NCBI GenBank assembly: GCA_020639075.1
Contig: JACKHI010000002.1
Coordinates: 496,001-560,000, forward strand
Length of the DNA: 64,000 nucleotides
DNA from: Phycisphaerales bacterium
GTDB taxonomy: Bacteria > Planctomycetota > Phycisphaerae > UBA1845 > UTPLA1
Direction of reading: 5' to 3'
In this document: positions 27,841-36,855 of the stretch, piece after piece
Numbering within the stretch: position 1 is the stretch's first letter
Layout of the letters: the number at the start of each line of letters is the position of its first letter
The notes under the pieces: generated by a model
Told to the model about the DNA's origin: nothing
Seen by the model: the letters and a program-made list of their open reading frames with translations, nothing else
The model's database searches: none
Translations under genes and position numbers: made by a program

Positions 27841-28443
27841 TCACGTTTGCGGTTCGCCGCCCGTACTGCGAGGCGGCGATTGAATGAGGATGGATGCGGC
27901 CGCGTCGAGAATCGTCTCCGGCTCGGCCATGCGCCCGGCGCCGATGGTTCGGCATGCGAGCCAGCCCGATTCCGGCGGCACCTGCCGATAGCCGACGCTC
28001 TCCAGCTTCGCCAGGTTGCCCTGCACGATCCTGTTCTCCCACATCCGCGTGTTCATCGCCGGCGCGATCAGGACGGGGCAATCCGCAGTCAGGGCGATCG
28101 TAGTCACGACGTCATCACCGAGGCCCGCGGCGAGGCGACCGATCGTGTTGGCCGTGGCCGGCGCGATGACGAGTAGATCCGCAGCGTCCGTCAGCCGGAT
28201 GTGTTGCGGATCGTGCGTATCGGGTGAATTCCAGATGCTCGTGAAGACATGGCGGGATGTCAGCGCCTCGAATGTGAGCGGCGTGATGAACCGCTGCGCG
28301 GCAGCCGTCATGGCGACGCTGACGCCGGCGCCGCGTTGCACGAGTCGCGAGACAAGCGTCGCCGTCTTGTACGCGGCGATGCCGCCGCAAACGGCGACGA
28401 GCACCTCGTAGTTCGCCAGGTCCTGTTCGATCGGCGCGGGCAT
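27841..28443 (-). CDS. coaC: Phosphopantothenoylcysteine decarboxylase (CoaC), stand-alone
   Basis: This is a 200-residue flavoprotein from ATG 28443; a GTG at 28464 overlapping the rpoZ stop would add seven residues. It contains the flavin-binding VAVCGGIAAYK, then a conserved APATANTIG segment, and the substrate-clamp APAMNTRMW with a later ESGWLAC carrying the catalytic Cys region. It decarboxylates the product of CoaB in CoA synthesis. Its position between rpoZ and coaB matches the gmk-rpoZ-dfp order of many bacteria, but with the fusion split. Confidence 0.93.
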   Translation of the reverse strand: MPAPIEQDLANYEVLVAVCGGIAAYKTATLVSRLVQRGAGVSVAMTAAAQRFITPLTFEALTSRHVFTSIWNSPDTHDPQHIRLTDAADLLVIAPATANTIGRLAAGLGDDVVTTIALTADCPVLIAPAMNTRMWENRIVQGNLAKLESVGYRQVPPESGWLACRTIGAGRMAEPETILDAAASILIQSPPRSTGGEPQT

Positions 28444-28456
28444 GCTCGAGGACGCG

Positions 28457-28672
28457 CTATTCACGTTCCGGGGCCGTCTCCGGCTCGCCGACCTCGATCA
28501 GGCCGAGTTCGATTTCTCGAATGACCAACTCGAGCGGCGTCATTTTGCCCTGTTCGACCATGGGGCGTGCGCCCATCAGGAGCTCGCGCCAGCGCTTTTG
28601 AACCAGCGCCGTGAACTTGAATCGGCCGCCGATTTTGTCGATCAGGTGTTCGTGCTTCAGACTTTCAATCAT
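28457..28672 (-). CDS. rpoZ: RNA polymerase omega subunit
   Basis: This is a 71-residue acidic protein. Its N-terminus (IDKIGGRFKFTALVQKRWRE) fits the omega pattern of 'i..k..nrf.l..lv.kRare', with a later PLELVIREIELG helix. It stabilises the beta' subunit of RNA polymerase. It lies 22 bases after gmk and next to coaC, the usual gmk-rpoZ-dfp order, which supports the call for so short a protein. Confidence 0.85.
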   Translation of the reverse strand: MIESLKHEHLIDKIGGRFKFTALVQKRWRELLMGARPMVEQGKMTPLELVIREIELGLIEVGEPETAPERE

Positions 28673-28694
28673 GTGTTTCTGTGCCTCGTCTTTG

Positions 28695-29276
28695 TCATTG
28701 ACTCGCGCGGATCTTCGCGACGATCTGCGCCACTGTCACGTCCAGTTTGTCATTCACCACGAATTCGTCGTAACACGCCGATTCGTTTGCATATCGAATC
28801 TCGCCGTCGGCCTTCGCCAGCCGTTCGGCGACGCTTTCCGGCGCGTCGGTCTTGCGGCCCTCCAGGCGGTTCTTCTGTTCTTCCGCCGTCGGTGGCAGGA
28901 TGAAGAAGGCAATCGCTTCCGGAATCCGTTCATGCACCTGGATACAGCCGCGGACGTCGATCTCCAGGATGATGATTCGCCCATCGGCGACGGCCTTGTT
29001 CACGGCGCTTGCCGGCGTGCCGTAGTGCTTTCCGTAGACCTCCGCCCATTCCAGCAGCTCGCCGCCGTCTTTCAGGCGGGCGAATTCCTCGGGCGTCACG
29101 TAATGATAGTCTCGATCGGCCGTTTCGTTGGGGCGCGGCGGGCGCGTTGTTACCGAAACGCTGAATTCGGCCGGTAGTTCCTCGCACAACCGCCGGCAGA
29201 TCGTTGACTTGCCGGTGCCGCTCGGACCGCTGATGACGATCACTTTTCCCTTCTTGTCCGCAGCCTTGCCGTTCAT
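28695..29276 (-). CDS. gmk: Guanylate kinase
   Basis: This 193-residue cytoplasmic enzyme phosphorylates GMP to GDP. I chose ATG 29276, which follows GGAGG closely; an in-frame start at 29348 would overlap the yicC end. The P-loop is ISGPSGTGKST. The GMP-binding part has SVTTRPPRPNE, then DYHYVT, EWAEVYGKHYGT and an EIDVRGCIQV segment. The lid region contains LEGRKTDAPESVAERL. Its length matches the family. Confidence 0.96.
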   Translation of the reverse strand: MNGKAADKKGKVIVISGPSGTGKSTICRRLCEELPAEFSVSVTTRPPRPNETADRDYHYVTPEEFARLKDGGELLEWAEVYGKHYGTPASAVNKAVADGRIIILEIDVRGCIQVHERIPEAIAFFILPPTAEEQKNRLEGRKTDAPESVAERLAKADGEIRYANESACYDEFVVNDKLDVTVAQIVAKIRASQ

Positions 29277-29344
29277 GTCCCTCCGTGGGAGCAAATGCCG
29301 AACGACCGGGATGGAACCTGGATCCCGTCCGGACGTTCTTGCCG

Positions 29345-30238
29345 TCACTCGACGTTCTGAACCTGTTCCTTGATCCGATCGATCGCCGCCTTTACGGAGA
29401 CGATGTTCTGGGAGATCGTTACGTCAGCCGACTTGCTGCCGATGGTATTCGCCTCGCGCAGCAACTCCTGCGAAAGGAAATCGAGCTTTCGCCCCGTCTC
29501 CTCCGGCGCGGCGCAAAGCGCTGCGAACTGATCCAAGTGGCTGCGAATCCGCGACAGCTCCTCGTTGATGTCGCATCGTTCCGAGTAGATCGCGACTTCG
29601 CGCGCGATCGCATCCTCGTGCGGGGCCAGGCTGCCGCCGACCACGCCGCCCAGCAGCTGCTCCAGCCGGTTCTTCAGGCGTTTGCGATAGTCGTCAACGA
29701 CTGTCGGCGAACGCTCCGCGACATCCTCGATCAGCCGACGAATCTCCGCGCACTGAGCCGCCAGATCGTTGGCAATCGTCTGACCTTCCACTTTGCGCAT
29801 TTCAATCAGCCTGTCGGCCGCTTCGTTCGTCAGCCGCTCGACGATGGCGAATTGTCGCGTCAGGTCCTCCTCGTCCATCTGCGGCGGCATCAGCACGCCG
29901 GGAATTTCCAGGAGGCGGCCGACATCCAGCATCACGCCGCCATTGGACTCTGCCGAAACGCTTCGCAGCTGTGCGATGTATGCGCCGACCATCGCCGTGT
30001 TCACGGCATAGGCGGCAGCGGGGCGATCGTCACGCAGTCGAAGATTGAACGTGACGCTGCCTCGCCCCATTTTCGCACGGAGCAGCTTGTCGATCTCGGT
30101 CTCGAATCGCTGCATCGATTCGGGCATCTTGATCGTCGCCTTGAAGTACCGGTTGTTGACGCTGCGAATCTCCACGCGATAGGACACGCCGTCTTCCGAC
30201 GTCTTTGCCTCGCCAAAACCCGTCATGCTCTGGATCAA
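29345..30238 (-). CDS. yicC: YicC family endoribonuclease-like protein
   Basis: This 297-residue protein begins MIQSMTGFGEAK and continues with VEIRSVNNRYF, the conserved N-terminus of YicC/YloC. The C-terminal DUF1732 part includes EVAIYSERCDINEELSRIRS, then HLDQF, and ends with KLDFLSQELLREANTIGSKS. YicC in E. coli promotes decay of certain small RNAs. It commonly sits directly before gmk, as here. Confidence 0.95.
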   Translation of the reverse strand: MIQSMTGFGEAKTSEDGVSYRVEIRSVNNRYFKATIKMPESMQRFETEIDKLLRAKMGRGSVTFNLRLRDDRPAAAYAVNTAMVGAYIAQLRSVSAESNGGVMLDVGRLLEIPGVLMPPQMDEEDLTRQFAIVERLTNEAADRLIEMRKVEGQTIANDLAAQCAEIRRLIEDVAERSPTVVDDYRKRLKNRLEQLLGGVVGGSLAPHEDAIAREVAIYSERCDINEELSRIRSHLDQFAALCAAPEETGRKLDFLSQELLREANTIGSKSADVTISQNIVSVKAAIDRIKEQVQNVE

Positions 30239-30334
30239 GAATCAACCCTGCCTTTGTCGACTCAATGGTTGAGTCGATTTCGAGTGATGCCGTCATGCGC
30301 CCGAAGTTGGAGAGACGCGTCGTCGAATGTCGAA

Positions 30335-30742
30335 TCAGTTCGAGCTTTCCGGCTCGCTCGTCTCGTTGGACGAATCGCCGGCGCCCGAATCGCTGTCATC
30401 AGCCGCGCCATCCGCCGGCGTACCTGTCGTCCCAGCGTCGTCGGTATTCGACGATTCGTTGTTCGTCACGTTCGCGGGTGTTCGCGTCTTGGGGCGAGCC
30501 GGTTCAAACATGAAGTTTCCGGCGATGCACAGAATCAGAAACAGCGACGCCAATCCGACGGTGAACCAAGTCAGAAAGTCGCCCGTCTTCGTACCGAAGG
30601 CCGAATGACCGCCCACACCGCCGAATGCGCCGGAAAGACCTGAGCCGCGGTTCTTCTGCAGGAGCACCAGTCCGATCAGCAGAAGGGAAATCAGGATAAT
30701 CAATACGCCGATCAGGGCTTCGCCAAATCCAATCGCCAACAT
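30335..30742 (-). CDS. secG: Preprotein translocase subunit SecG
   Basis: This 135-residue membrane protein starts at ATG 30742 with GAGGAA upstream. It has two membrane helices (ALIGVLIILISLLLIGLVLL and WFTVGLASLFLILCIAG) around the conserved loop QKNRGSGLSGAFGG. The C-terminal ~55 residues are an acidic Thr/Ser/Asp/Glu tail, longer than in E. coli. SecG aids SecYE-driven export. It follows tpiA by 19 bases, the order seen in many bacteria. Confidence 0.95.
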   Translation of the reverse strand: MLAIGFGEALIGVLIILISLLLIGLVLLQKNRGSGLSGAFGGVGGHSAFGTKTGDFLTWFTVGLASLFLILCIAGNFMFEPARPKTRTPANVTNNESSNTDDAGTTGTPADGAADDSDSGAGDSSNETSEPESSN

Positions 30743-30761
30743 GGTCACATTCCTCAATCGC

Positions 30762-31562
30762 TTAAAGGTCGTTCGCGGAAATCGTTTCCTGAATAATCTT
30801 CACAAAGTCGTCCGGCTTCAGGCTCGCGCCGCCCACCAGCGCACCGTCCACGTCGGCGCAGCTCATCAGTTCTCTTGCATTATCCGGCTTAACGCTGCCG
30901 CCGTACTGAATTCGGATCGCATTCGCCGCGCCTGCGCCGAATCGCTCGACCAACTGGCCGCGAATGTGCGCATGCGCCGCCTGTGCCTGTGCCGTCGATG
31001 CCGTTCGCCCTGTCCCGATCGCCCAGACAGGCTCGTATGCAATGACGAGCTTCTTCGCTTCGTCCGGCTTGACGCTCTCCAAGCTCCCGGCGATCTGGCT
31101 CGTAAGCACGCTTTCTGTTTCATTCGCATCGCGCTGCGCCAGCGTTTCGCCGATGCAGACGATCGGGATCAGTCCGTTATCAAAGACCGCCCGGACCTTT
31201 GCCGCGATCATCGCATTCGATTCGCCCGCGACGCGACCATTCGCGTCCTTGGGGCCGATTGTGTTCCGTCGCTCACTGTGGCCGAGGATGACATATCGGC
31301 AGCCCGTCTCCTTCACCATCGCCGCCGACACTTCGCCTGTGAACGCGCCCGAGGGCTCGCTCCAGCAATTCTGCGCACCGAGTGCGATCGGCGTCCCTGC
31401 AACGGCTTTCGCCATCGGGAACAGGTAGATCGAAGGCGGACAAATGGCGACATCGATCTTCGACGTCGCGCCGAGCCCCTTGGCGATACCTTCAACCAAG
31501 GATCGCGCGCTGGCGAGATCCAGATTCATCTTCCAATTGCCGGCGACGAATGGTTTGCGCAT
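30762..31562 (-). CDS. tpiA: Triosephosphate isomerase
   Basis: This 266-residue glycolytic enzyme interconverts glyceraldehyde-3-phosphate and dihydroxyacetone phosphate. Substrate-binding NWKMN, catalytic-His ILGHSERR, the catalytic-Glu loop AYEPVWAIGTG and the phosphate-binding YGGSVKP and LVGGASL are all present. Its ATG overlaps the pheA stop by one base (TGATG), so the two are translationally coupled. Confidence 0.98.
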   Translation of the reverse strand: MRKPFVAGNWKMNLDLASARSLVEGIAKGLGATSKIDVAICPPSIYLFPMAKAVAGTPIALGAQNCWSEPSGAFTGEVSAAMVKETGCRYVILGHSERRNTIGPKDANGRVAGESNAMIAAKVRAVFDNGLIPIVCIGETLAQRDANETESVLTSQIAGSLESVKPDEAKKLVIAYEPVWAIGTGRTASTAQAQAAHAHIRGQLVERFGAGAANAIRIQYGGSVKPDNARELMSCADVDGALVGGASLKPDDFVKIIQETISANDL

Positions 31563-32644
31563 CAGGCTGCGACTGCCTCCGCGGGTTTGGGATAGGATCC
31601 AAGCAGGCGAACCGTCTTGCAGTGCTGGCGCATTTCTTCGATTGTCGCCTGCACGGGGCCGTCGGTTGCGTGGCCGTCGAGATCCACGAAAAAGTTATAC
31701 TCGCCCGTCGATGCCGCGCTCGGTCGCGACGTGATCATCGACAGGTTGACGCCATTTTTCTGCACGGCCAACAGCGCTTCGACCAGCGCGCCGGCCCGAT
31801 GCGCCGTGACAAACATCAGGCTCGTTCGATCGTTGCCCGTCGGCTTGGCCGCCTCGCGACCGAGGACGAAGAAACGCGTGGCATTTCTAGGATTGTCCTC
31901 AATATTCGCCGCCAGAATCTGCACGCCGTAGAGCTTCGCAGCCAAGGCGCTGCCGATTGCCGCAGTGCCTTTCGTGGTCGCCGCGAGTTCCGCGGCGCGG
32001 CTCGTGCTCGCCGCGGGTGCGACTTTATCCACCATGCCCGTTTCCGCCAGCCATCGCTGTACCTGTTTGAACGCCTCGGGCTTCGACTGCACGACTTCGA
32101 TCTCATCCATCGGGCAATTGGCCATCAAGTTCAAATGGATCGGCAGCTGCAGTTCGTTGCAGATCATCACGCCTGTATCGACGAACGCATCCAGCGTGTC
32201 CAACACCACGCCGCCGGTTGTATTGTTCTCGACGGGCACGACACCGTAGTCGATGTGGCCGCGCTCCATCGCGTCAAACACGCCGCCAATGTGCACCAGC
32301 GCCTCGTATTCGACCGACGCGCCGAATTTCGAAACGGCGGCCTCGTGGGAATACGAGCCCTTCGGGCCGAGGAACCCCACGCGAGGGGGACGCTCCAGCG
32401 CGAACGACGCTGACATCAATTCTCTGTATATCGAGAGAAGCGATGCCTTCGACAGCGGGCCCGTCGATTTTCGGCAGATCCGATCCAGGATCGCCTTCTC
32501 GCGATCCGGGGAAAAAACGGCCGAACCCGCAGCGTTTTTCAGCCGGCCGATCTCGACAGCAGCCTCGGCGCGACGATTCAACAGGGCGACGATGTCGTCG
32601 TCCAGCGCGTCAATGCGTTGTCTGAGTTCGTCCAGCGACGCCAT
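31562..32644 (-). CDS. pheA: Bifunctional chorismate mutase/prephenate dehydratase
   Basis: This is a 360-residue protein. I chose ATG 32644, where MASLDELRQRIDALDDDIV opens the chorismate mutase domain; a GTG at 32689 would add an unconserved leader. The mutase domain spans ~1-90 with the helical RAEAAVEIGRLK segment. The prephenate dehydratase spans ~100-275 with VGFLGPKGSYSHEAA, then VPVENNTTGGV. An ACT regulatory domain ends the protein (TSLMFVTAHRAGALVEALL, then a SRPSA segment), implying phenylalanine feedback. It leads the minus-strand housekeeping operon. Confidence 0.97.
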   Translation of the reverse strand: MASLDELRQRIDALDDDIVALLNRRAEAAVEIGRLKNAAGSAVFSPDREKAILDRICRKSTGPLSKASLLSIYRELMSASFALERPPRVGFLGPKGSYSHEAAVSKFGASVEYEALVHIGGVFDAMERGHIDYGVVPVENNTTGGVVLDTLDAFVDTGVMICNELQLPIHLNLMANCPMDEIEVVQSKPEAFKQVQRWLAETGMVDKVAPAASTSRAAELAATTKGTAAIGSALAAKLYGVQILAANIEDNPRNATRFFVLGREAAKPTGNDRTSLMFVTAHRAGALVEALLAVQKNGVNLSMITSRPSAASTGEYNFFVDLDGHATDGPVQATIEEMRQHCKTVRLLGSYPKPAEAVAA

Positions 32645-32962
32645 GCGCGCACCATCACCGCCAAGGTCATAACCCAATTCGAGCCCCACAGTGGAACCGC
32701 AAGTTTCGGCCCTGTCAAGTATTTGCGAGTTTCTGTGCCTGGCGCCGGCAGGGTCTAATCGTCGCTTCCGCCCACTGCGGGCCGGCCTGCCTTCCCAGGC
32801 GCCGCGTTATGGCTGACCGGCACTTGGAAACAGGCGACTGGTCGATCATTTCCGCTCAATTGCCAGTCCCTCACCCTTCGCATACCTTCACATTCCGAAC
32901 CCGACCGGGGGGCCGGGCAGGGAAATCCAATGCACGCTTTTCGCCAAGGAGACGCAAAATCC

Positions 32963-34624
32963 ATGCGCAGCATCCGAAATCTCGCCATCGTCCTTACACC
33001 ACTTTTCCTGCTTGCGACCGCCTGCGGCGGGCCCCATTCGGCCTCGCGAAGCAAGAAGACGGGGAACCCCATGCTCGATAAGTACGCGACTGTCCGACTG
33101 ACGACCGACATGACGAAGCTCGAACCTCATGAACGCGAGATGATCCCGCTTCTGATCGACGCCGCCGGGCAGATGGATGCCGCCTTCTGGATCCAGGCTT
33201 ACGGCGACAAAGAAGCGCTCATGGCGAGCATTTCGGATCCGCAGCTGAAGCGGTTCGCCGAGATCAACTACGGTCCGTGGGACCGCCTCGATAACAACAA
33301 GCCGTTCATTCCTGGCGTCGGCGAGAAGCCGAAAGGGGCGAATTTTTATCCGGCGAACATGACCAAAGTGGAGTTCGAGGGCTATTGCACGATTCACCCG
33401 GACAAGGCCAAGGAACTCAGCTCGCTCTACACGATGGTTCGTCGCGCCGACAATGGTCGCGATCTGGAGGCCATTCCATACAGCACGTTTTTCCGTGAGC
33501 AGATGACCGCCGCGGCCGGCAAACTCAAGGCCGCCGGCGAACTCGCCAAGGATCCCGGCCTTCGCCAATACCTCTTCATGCGGGCCCTCGCGCTGCTCCA
33601 GAACAATTACCAGCCGAGCGACATGCAGTGGATGGACATGAAGGACAACACGATCGATTGCGTCATCGGCCCGATCGAAACCTACGAAGACCAGATGTTC
33701 GGCCAGAAGGCGTGCTTCGAGGCTTACGTGCTTGTCAAAGACAAGGAGTGGAGCGAGCGTCTCGCCAAGTATGCCACGATGCTGCCGGGCCTGCAGAAGG
33801 GCCTTCCCGTTCCGGATCAGTACAAGCGAGAGACGCCGGGCACGGATTCCGACTTGAACGCCTATGACGTCGTGTATTACGCGGGCGACTGCAATGCGGG
33901 CTCCAAGACGATCGCTATCAATCTCCCGAATGACGAAGAGGTTCAACTCAAGAAAGGTTCTCGTCGTCTCCAGCTCAAGAACGCAATGCGCGCCAAGTAC
34001 GACCAGATCCTCTTGCCGATCGCCGATGAACTCATCGCAAAGGACCAGCGAAAGCACATCACGTTCGATGCCTTCTTCGGCAACACGATGTTTCACGAAG
34101 TCGCGCATGGTCTGGGCATCAAGGACACGATCAATGGTCGAGGCACTGTGCGAGATGCGCTGAAGGAGCAGTCGTCGGCGCTGGAGGAAGGCAAGGCCGA
34201 CATCCTCGGTCTTTACATGGTCACGAAGCTCCGCGAGCAGGGCGAGATCACTGACGGCGACATCATGGACAATTACGTCACGTTCCTTGCGGGCATTTTC
34301 CGCAGCGTGCGATTCGGTGCGTCCAGCGCGCATGGCCGGGCCAACATGCTCCGGTTCAATTTCTTCGAGCAGGCCGGTGCGTTCTCGCGGGACGAGGCGA
34401 CTGGCAAGTACCGCGTCGTACCTGACAAGATGGCGCAGGCGGTGACGGACCTGAGCCGCAAGATTCTGACGCTGCAGGGCGACGGCGACTACGACGGCGT
34501 CGTCAAGACGATGCAGGAACAGGGCAACGTCGGGCCGGCATTGCAGGCGGATCTCGATCGCCTCGCCACGGCGGGCATTCCCGTCGATGTCGTGTTCGAG
34601 CAGGGCATGAGCGTCCTGCGTTGA
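32963..34624 (+). CDS. M49-like (dipeptidyl peptidase III-type) metallopeptidase lipoprotein
   Basis: This 553-residue protein starts at ATG 32963 with AAGGAG upstream. It has a lipoprotein signal (LFLLATACGG, lipobox before Cys). The zinc site reads FHEVAHGLG (His378, Glu379, His382) with a downstream EEGKADILG (Glu408/409), the layout of M49 peptidases. Classical dipeptidyl peptidase III has HEXXGH; here the spacing is HEXXH. The N-terminal part has YGPWDRLDNNKPFI and the conserved FYPANMTKVEFE region, as in bacterial M49 relatives. It probably cleaves peptides in the periplasm. Confidence 0.8.
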   Translation: MRSIRNLAIVLTPLFLLATACGGPHSASRSKKTGNPMLDKYATVRLTTDMTKLEPHEREMIPLLIDAAGQMDAAFWIQAYGDKEALMASISDPQLKRFAEINYGPWDRLDNNKPFIPGVGEKPKGANFYPANMTKVEFEGYCTIHPDKAKELSSLYTMVRRADNGRDLEAIPYSTFFREQMTAAAGKLKAAGELAKDPGLRQYLFMRALALLQNNYQPSDMQWMDMKDNTIDCVIGPIETYEDQMFGQKACFEAYVLVKDKEWSERLAKYATMLPGLQKGLPVPDQYKRETPGTDSDLNAYDVVYYAGDCNAGSKTIAINLPNDEEVQLKKGSRRLQLKNAMRAKYDQILLPIADELIAKDQRKHITFDAFFGNTMFHEVAHGLGIKDTINGRGTVRDALKEQSSALEEGKADILGLYMVTKLREQGEITDGDIMDNYVTFLAGIFRSVRFGASSAHGRANMLRFNFFEQAGAFSRDEATGKYRVVPDKMAQAVTDLSRKILTLQGDGDYDGVVKTMQEQGNVGPALQADLDRLATAGIPVDVVFEQGMSVLR

Positions 34625-34867
34625 CTCGCGGGGCTTCGCCTTGTGAGTGCTGTGGAAATTGAGAAGGCGTGTCCGATCGATCGCGCAATCGTTCGGCGGG
34701 ACATGTCTTGACGACGAGGCTCGTAAAAAAGTTCTGATCCTGACCCGCGAAAACCGTGCGAAAGTTGAAGTAACTTTGGATTCCAACGCACGACGGCGGT
34801 CGATCTACGCGCGCCGGGCAGATGTGTTCGCGATGAGCACAAAATTGTCAGCCAACAGGAGCCATCC

Positions 34868-35239
34868 ATGCAACTCGGAGCATTTTCCATCAGCCTCGCT
34901 GTCAAGGACATTCATGCGTCCAAGGCCTTCTACGAGAAACTCGGGTTCGTCTCAAAGGGCGGGAACATCGAACAGAACTGGCTGATCCTGAAAAACGGTC
35001 CACACGTCATCGGCCTTTTCCAGGGTATGTTTGACAAGAACATCCTGACGTTCAATCCGGGCTGGAACCAGGACGCTCAACAGCTCGATTCATTCACCGA
35101 CGTTCGCGATCTTCAACGCCAGCTCAAGGCCAAGGGCGTACAGTTCTCCACGGAAGCCGACGAATCGACGAAGGGGCCCGCCAGCTTCGTGGTCGTCGAT
35201 CCGGACGGCAATCCGATTCTTGTCGACCAGCACGTTTGA
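34868..35239 (+). CDS. VOC/glyoxalase-fold family protein
   Basis: This protein has 123 residues and begins MQLGAFSISLAVKDIHASKA, then FYEKLGFVSKGG, the strand-helix start of a vicinal oxygen chelate fold. The second half-unit includes FTDVRDLQRQLKAKGVQF and ends FVVVDPDGNPILVDQHV. Metal ligands and substrate cannot be assigned. It resembles the stand-alone VOC proteins annotated as glyoxalase or bleomycin-resistance-like. It converges with the DASS transporter gene. Confidence 0.85.
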   Translation: MQLGAFSISLAVKDIHASKAFYEKLGFVSKGGNIEQNWLILKNGPHVIGLFQGMFDKNILTFNPGWNQDAQQLDSFTDVRDLQRQLKAKGVQFSTEADESTKGPASFVVVDPDGNPILVDQHV

Positions 35240-35261
35240 GCATTCTCGCTCTGTGTCCTGT

Positions 35262-36665
35262 CTATTGGACGAATAACACGATCGCGCCCAGCAAGACAGC
35301 CAGGCCGAGCGCCGACACGAGCGTGCCGTAGCGGGCGATGTCGCGCGTCGTCACTTCGCGCGTCGCGAAGGCGATCGCATTGGGCGGCGTGCTGATCGGC
35401 AGGCTCATCGCGATCGAACAGGACAGCGCGACGACCAGGGCGCCGGCGCGCGGGGAGATCGTCGCGATTGACGTGACAATCGGGATCAACATGTTGCTCG
35501 CCGACGTGTGGCTCATGAAATTCGAGAGTGCGATCGAAACGACAGCGATCACGGACAATAGCGCGATCGTCGGCAGAGTCTCGTAGGGGATCGCTTCGAC
35601 GAGGATCGTGGACAGCCCGGTTTCCTTCATCGCGACGCCGAGCGTCATGCCGCCCGCCACGAGAATCATGATGTCCCAGTCGATGCGCTTCAGGTCGTCG
35701 CGATCGAGAATTCCGAAGACGGGGAATAGACCGATCGGCAGCATGGCGACGACCGCCGATGGTATCCCATGCAACGGCTGCGACAGCCACATCACGATCG
35801 TCACGACGAAGACGATGACGACGAACAGGAGCGCCGGCGTGACTTCGACGACGTCTGGGAACGAGACGGCGAGCGGCTCGCGCCTCGGTTTGAAGACGAG
35901 GATGAGAACGGCCCAGAGAATCAGCAGCAGCACGATCACGATCGGTACGCCGATCATCATCCACTCGATGAAGGAGATCGCGTACTTGCCACCGTCGATC
36001 TGATACAGAATGCTCGCTGCGACCGCATTCGGCGGCGTACCGATGATCGTCCCCATGCCGCCGATGTTCGCGGCGAACGGCACTGCAAGGACGAGCATTT
36101 TGCGCGTTCGAGGCCGATCTGAGATCTCGTGAAAGACGGGGCCGATGATCGCGATCATCATGGCCGTCGTCGCGGTGTTTGACATGAACATCGAGAACAT
36201 TGCCGTCGTCAGGATGATGCCGAGCAGGAGCATGGTCGGCCGTTTTCCGAACGGCGTGATGAACGCGCGGGCGAGTCGCACGTCGAAGCCGTGTTTCGTG
36301 GCCGCCATCGCGAGGAAGAAGCCGCCGAAGAACAGGACGAGGACGGGACTTGCGACGGGGTTGAGGTATTTCTCCCATTGATGTTCGCCGCTGCCGTTGC
36401 CGACGTCGCCGAGGAGGTAGACGGACAAGACGATGACCATGATCGCCGTCGCGAACGGTGGAATGAGTTCGGTGATCCACAAAGACGCTGCACCGACGAA
36501 CAAGACGAACGCGATGCGCGGCGCTGCGGCCTCGATGCCGGGCAGCGGTATGAAGACGGCCGCGAGAATGAGGCCAAGGCAGAGCATTGCCTTGAGAGCT
36601 GCTTGCCAGCCGAAATCCAGAACGATTCGATTTTGTGTGAACTTGATGCGCAGTGCGCGAGGCAT
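35262..36665 (-). CDS. DASS (SLC13) family anion transporter
   Basis: This 467-residue inner-membrane protein has about 11-13 hydrophobic helices. It carries the family's paired substrate- and sodium-binding SNT motifs: FMSNTATTAMM in the first half and a later FMSHTSASNMLI in the second. ELIPPFATAIM near residue 65 matches the first conserved loop. Members import divalent anions such as sulfate, phosphate or C4-dicarboxylates, usually with Na+; the substrate here cannot be fixed. Confidence 0.92.
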   Translation of the reverse strand: MPRALRIKFTQNRIVLDFGWQAALKAMLCLGLILAAVFIPLPGIEAAAPRIAFVLFVGAASLWITELIPPFATAIMVIVLSVYLLGDVGNGSGEHQWEKYLNPVASPVLVLFFGGFFLAMAATKHGFDVRLARAFITPFGKRPTMLLLGIILTTAMFSMFMSNTATTAMMIAIIGPVFHEISDRPRTRKMLVLAVPFAANIGGMGTIIGTPPNAVAASILYQIDGGKYAISFIEWMMIGVPIVIVLLLILWAVLILVFKPRREPLAVSFPDVVEVTPALLFVVIVFVVTIVMWLSQPLHGIPSAVVAMLPIGLFPVFGILDRDDLKRIDWDIMILVAGGMTLGVAMKETGLSTILVEAIPYETLPTIALLSVIAVVSIALSNFMSHTSASNMLIPIVTSIATISPRAGALVVALSCSIAMSLPISTPPNAIAFATREVTTRDIARYGTLVSALGLAVLLGAIVLFVQ

Positions 36666-36855
36666 GGCGTGTCATTCGCTTTCGACGGATCCGGCCGAAG
36701 CCGAATCGTACTTTGCCGGTGCGATATCTCGATCGCACACACGCATGAGCATATCGCAGTTTGCATCATTCGACCATGCCTGTCTGTCACTTAGTTGCGC
36801 CCCGCGCCGCGCTCAAGATCGGCGCAGCGCGGTTGCGAAACTGTTCGAACATGGA

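Noticed and set aside
32888..34786. Long open frame on the minus strand opposite the M49-like peptidase
   Set aside because: It mirrors a well-supported plus-strand gene with signal peptide and catalytic motifs, and its product has no recognisable domain.
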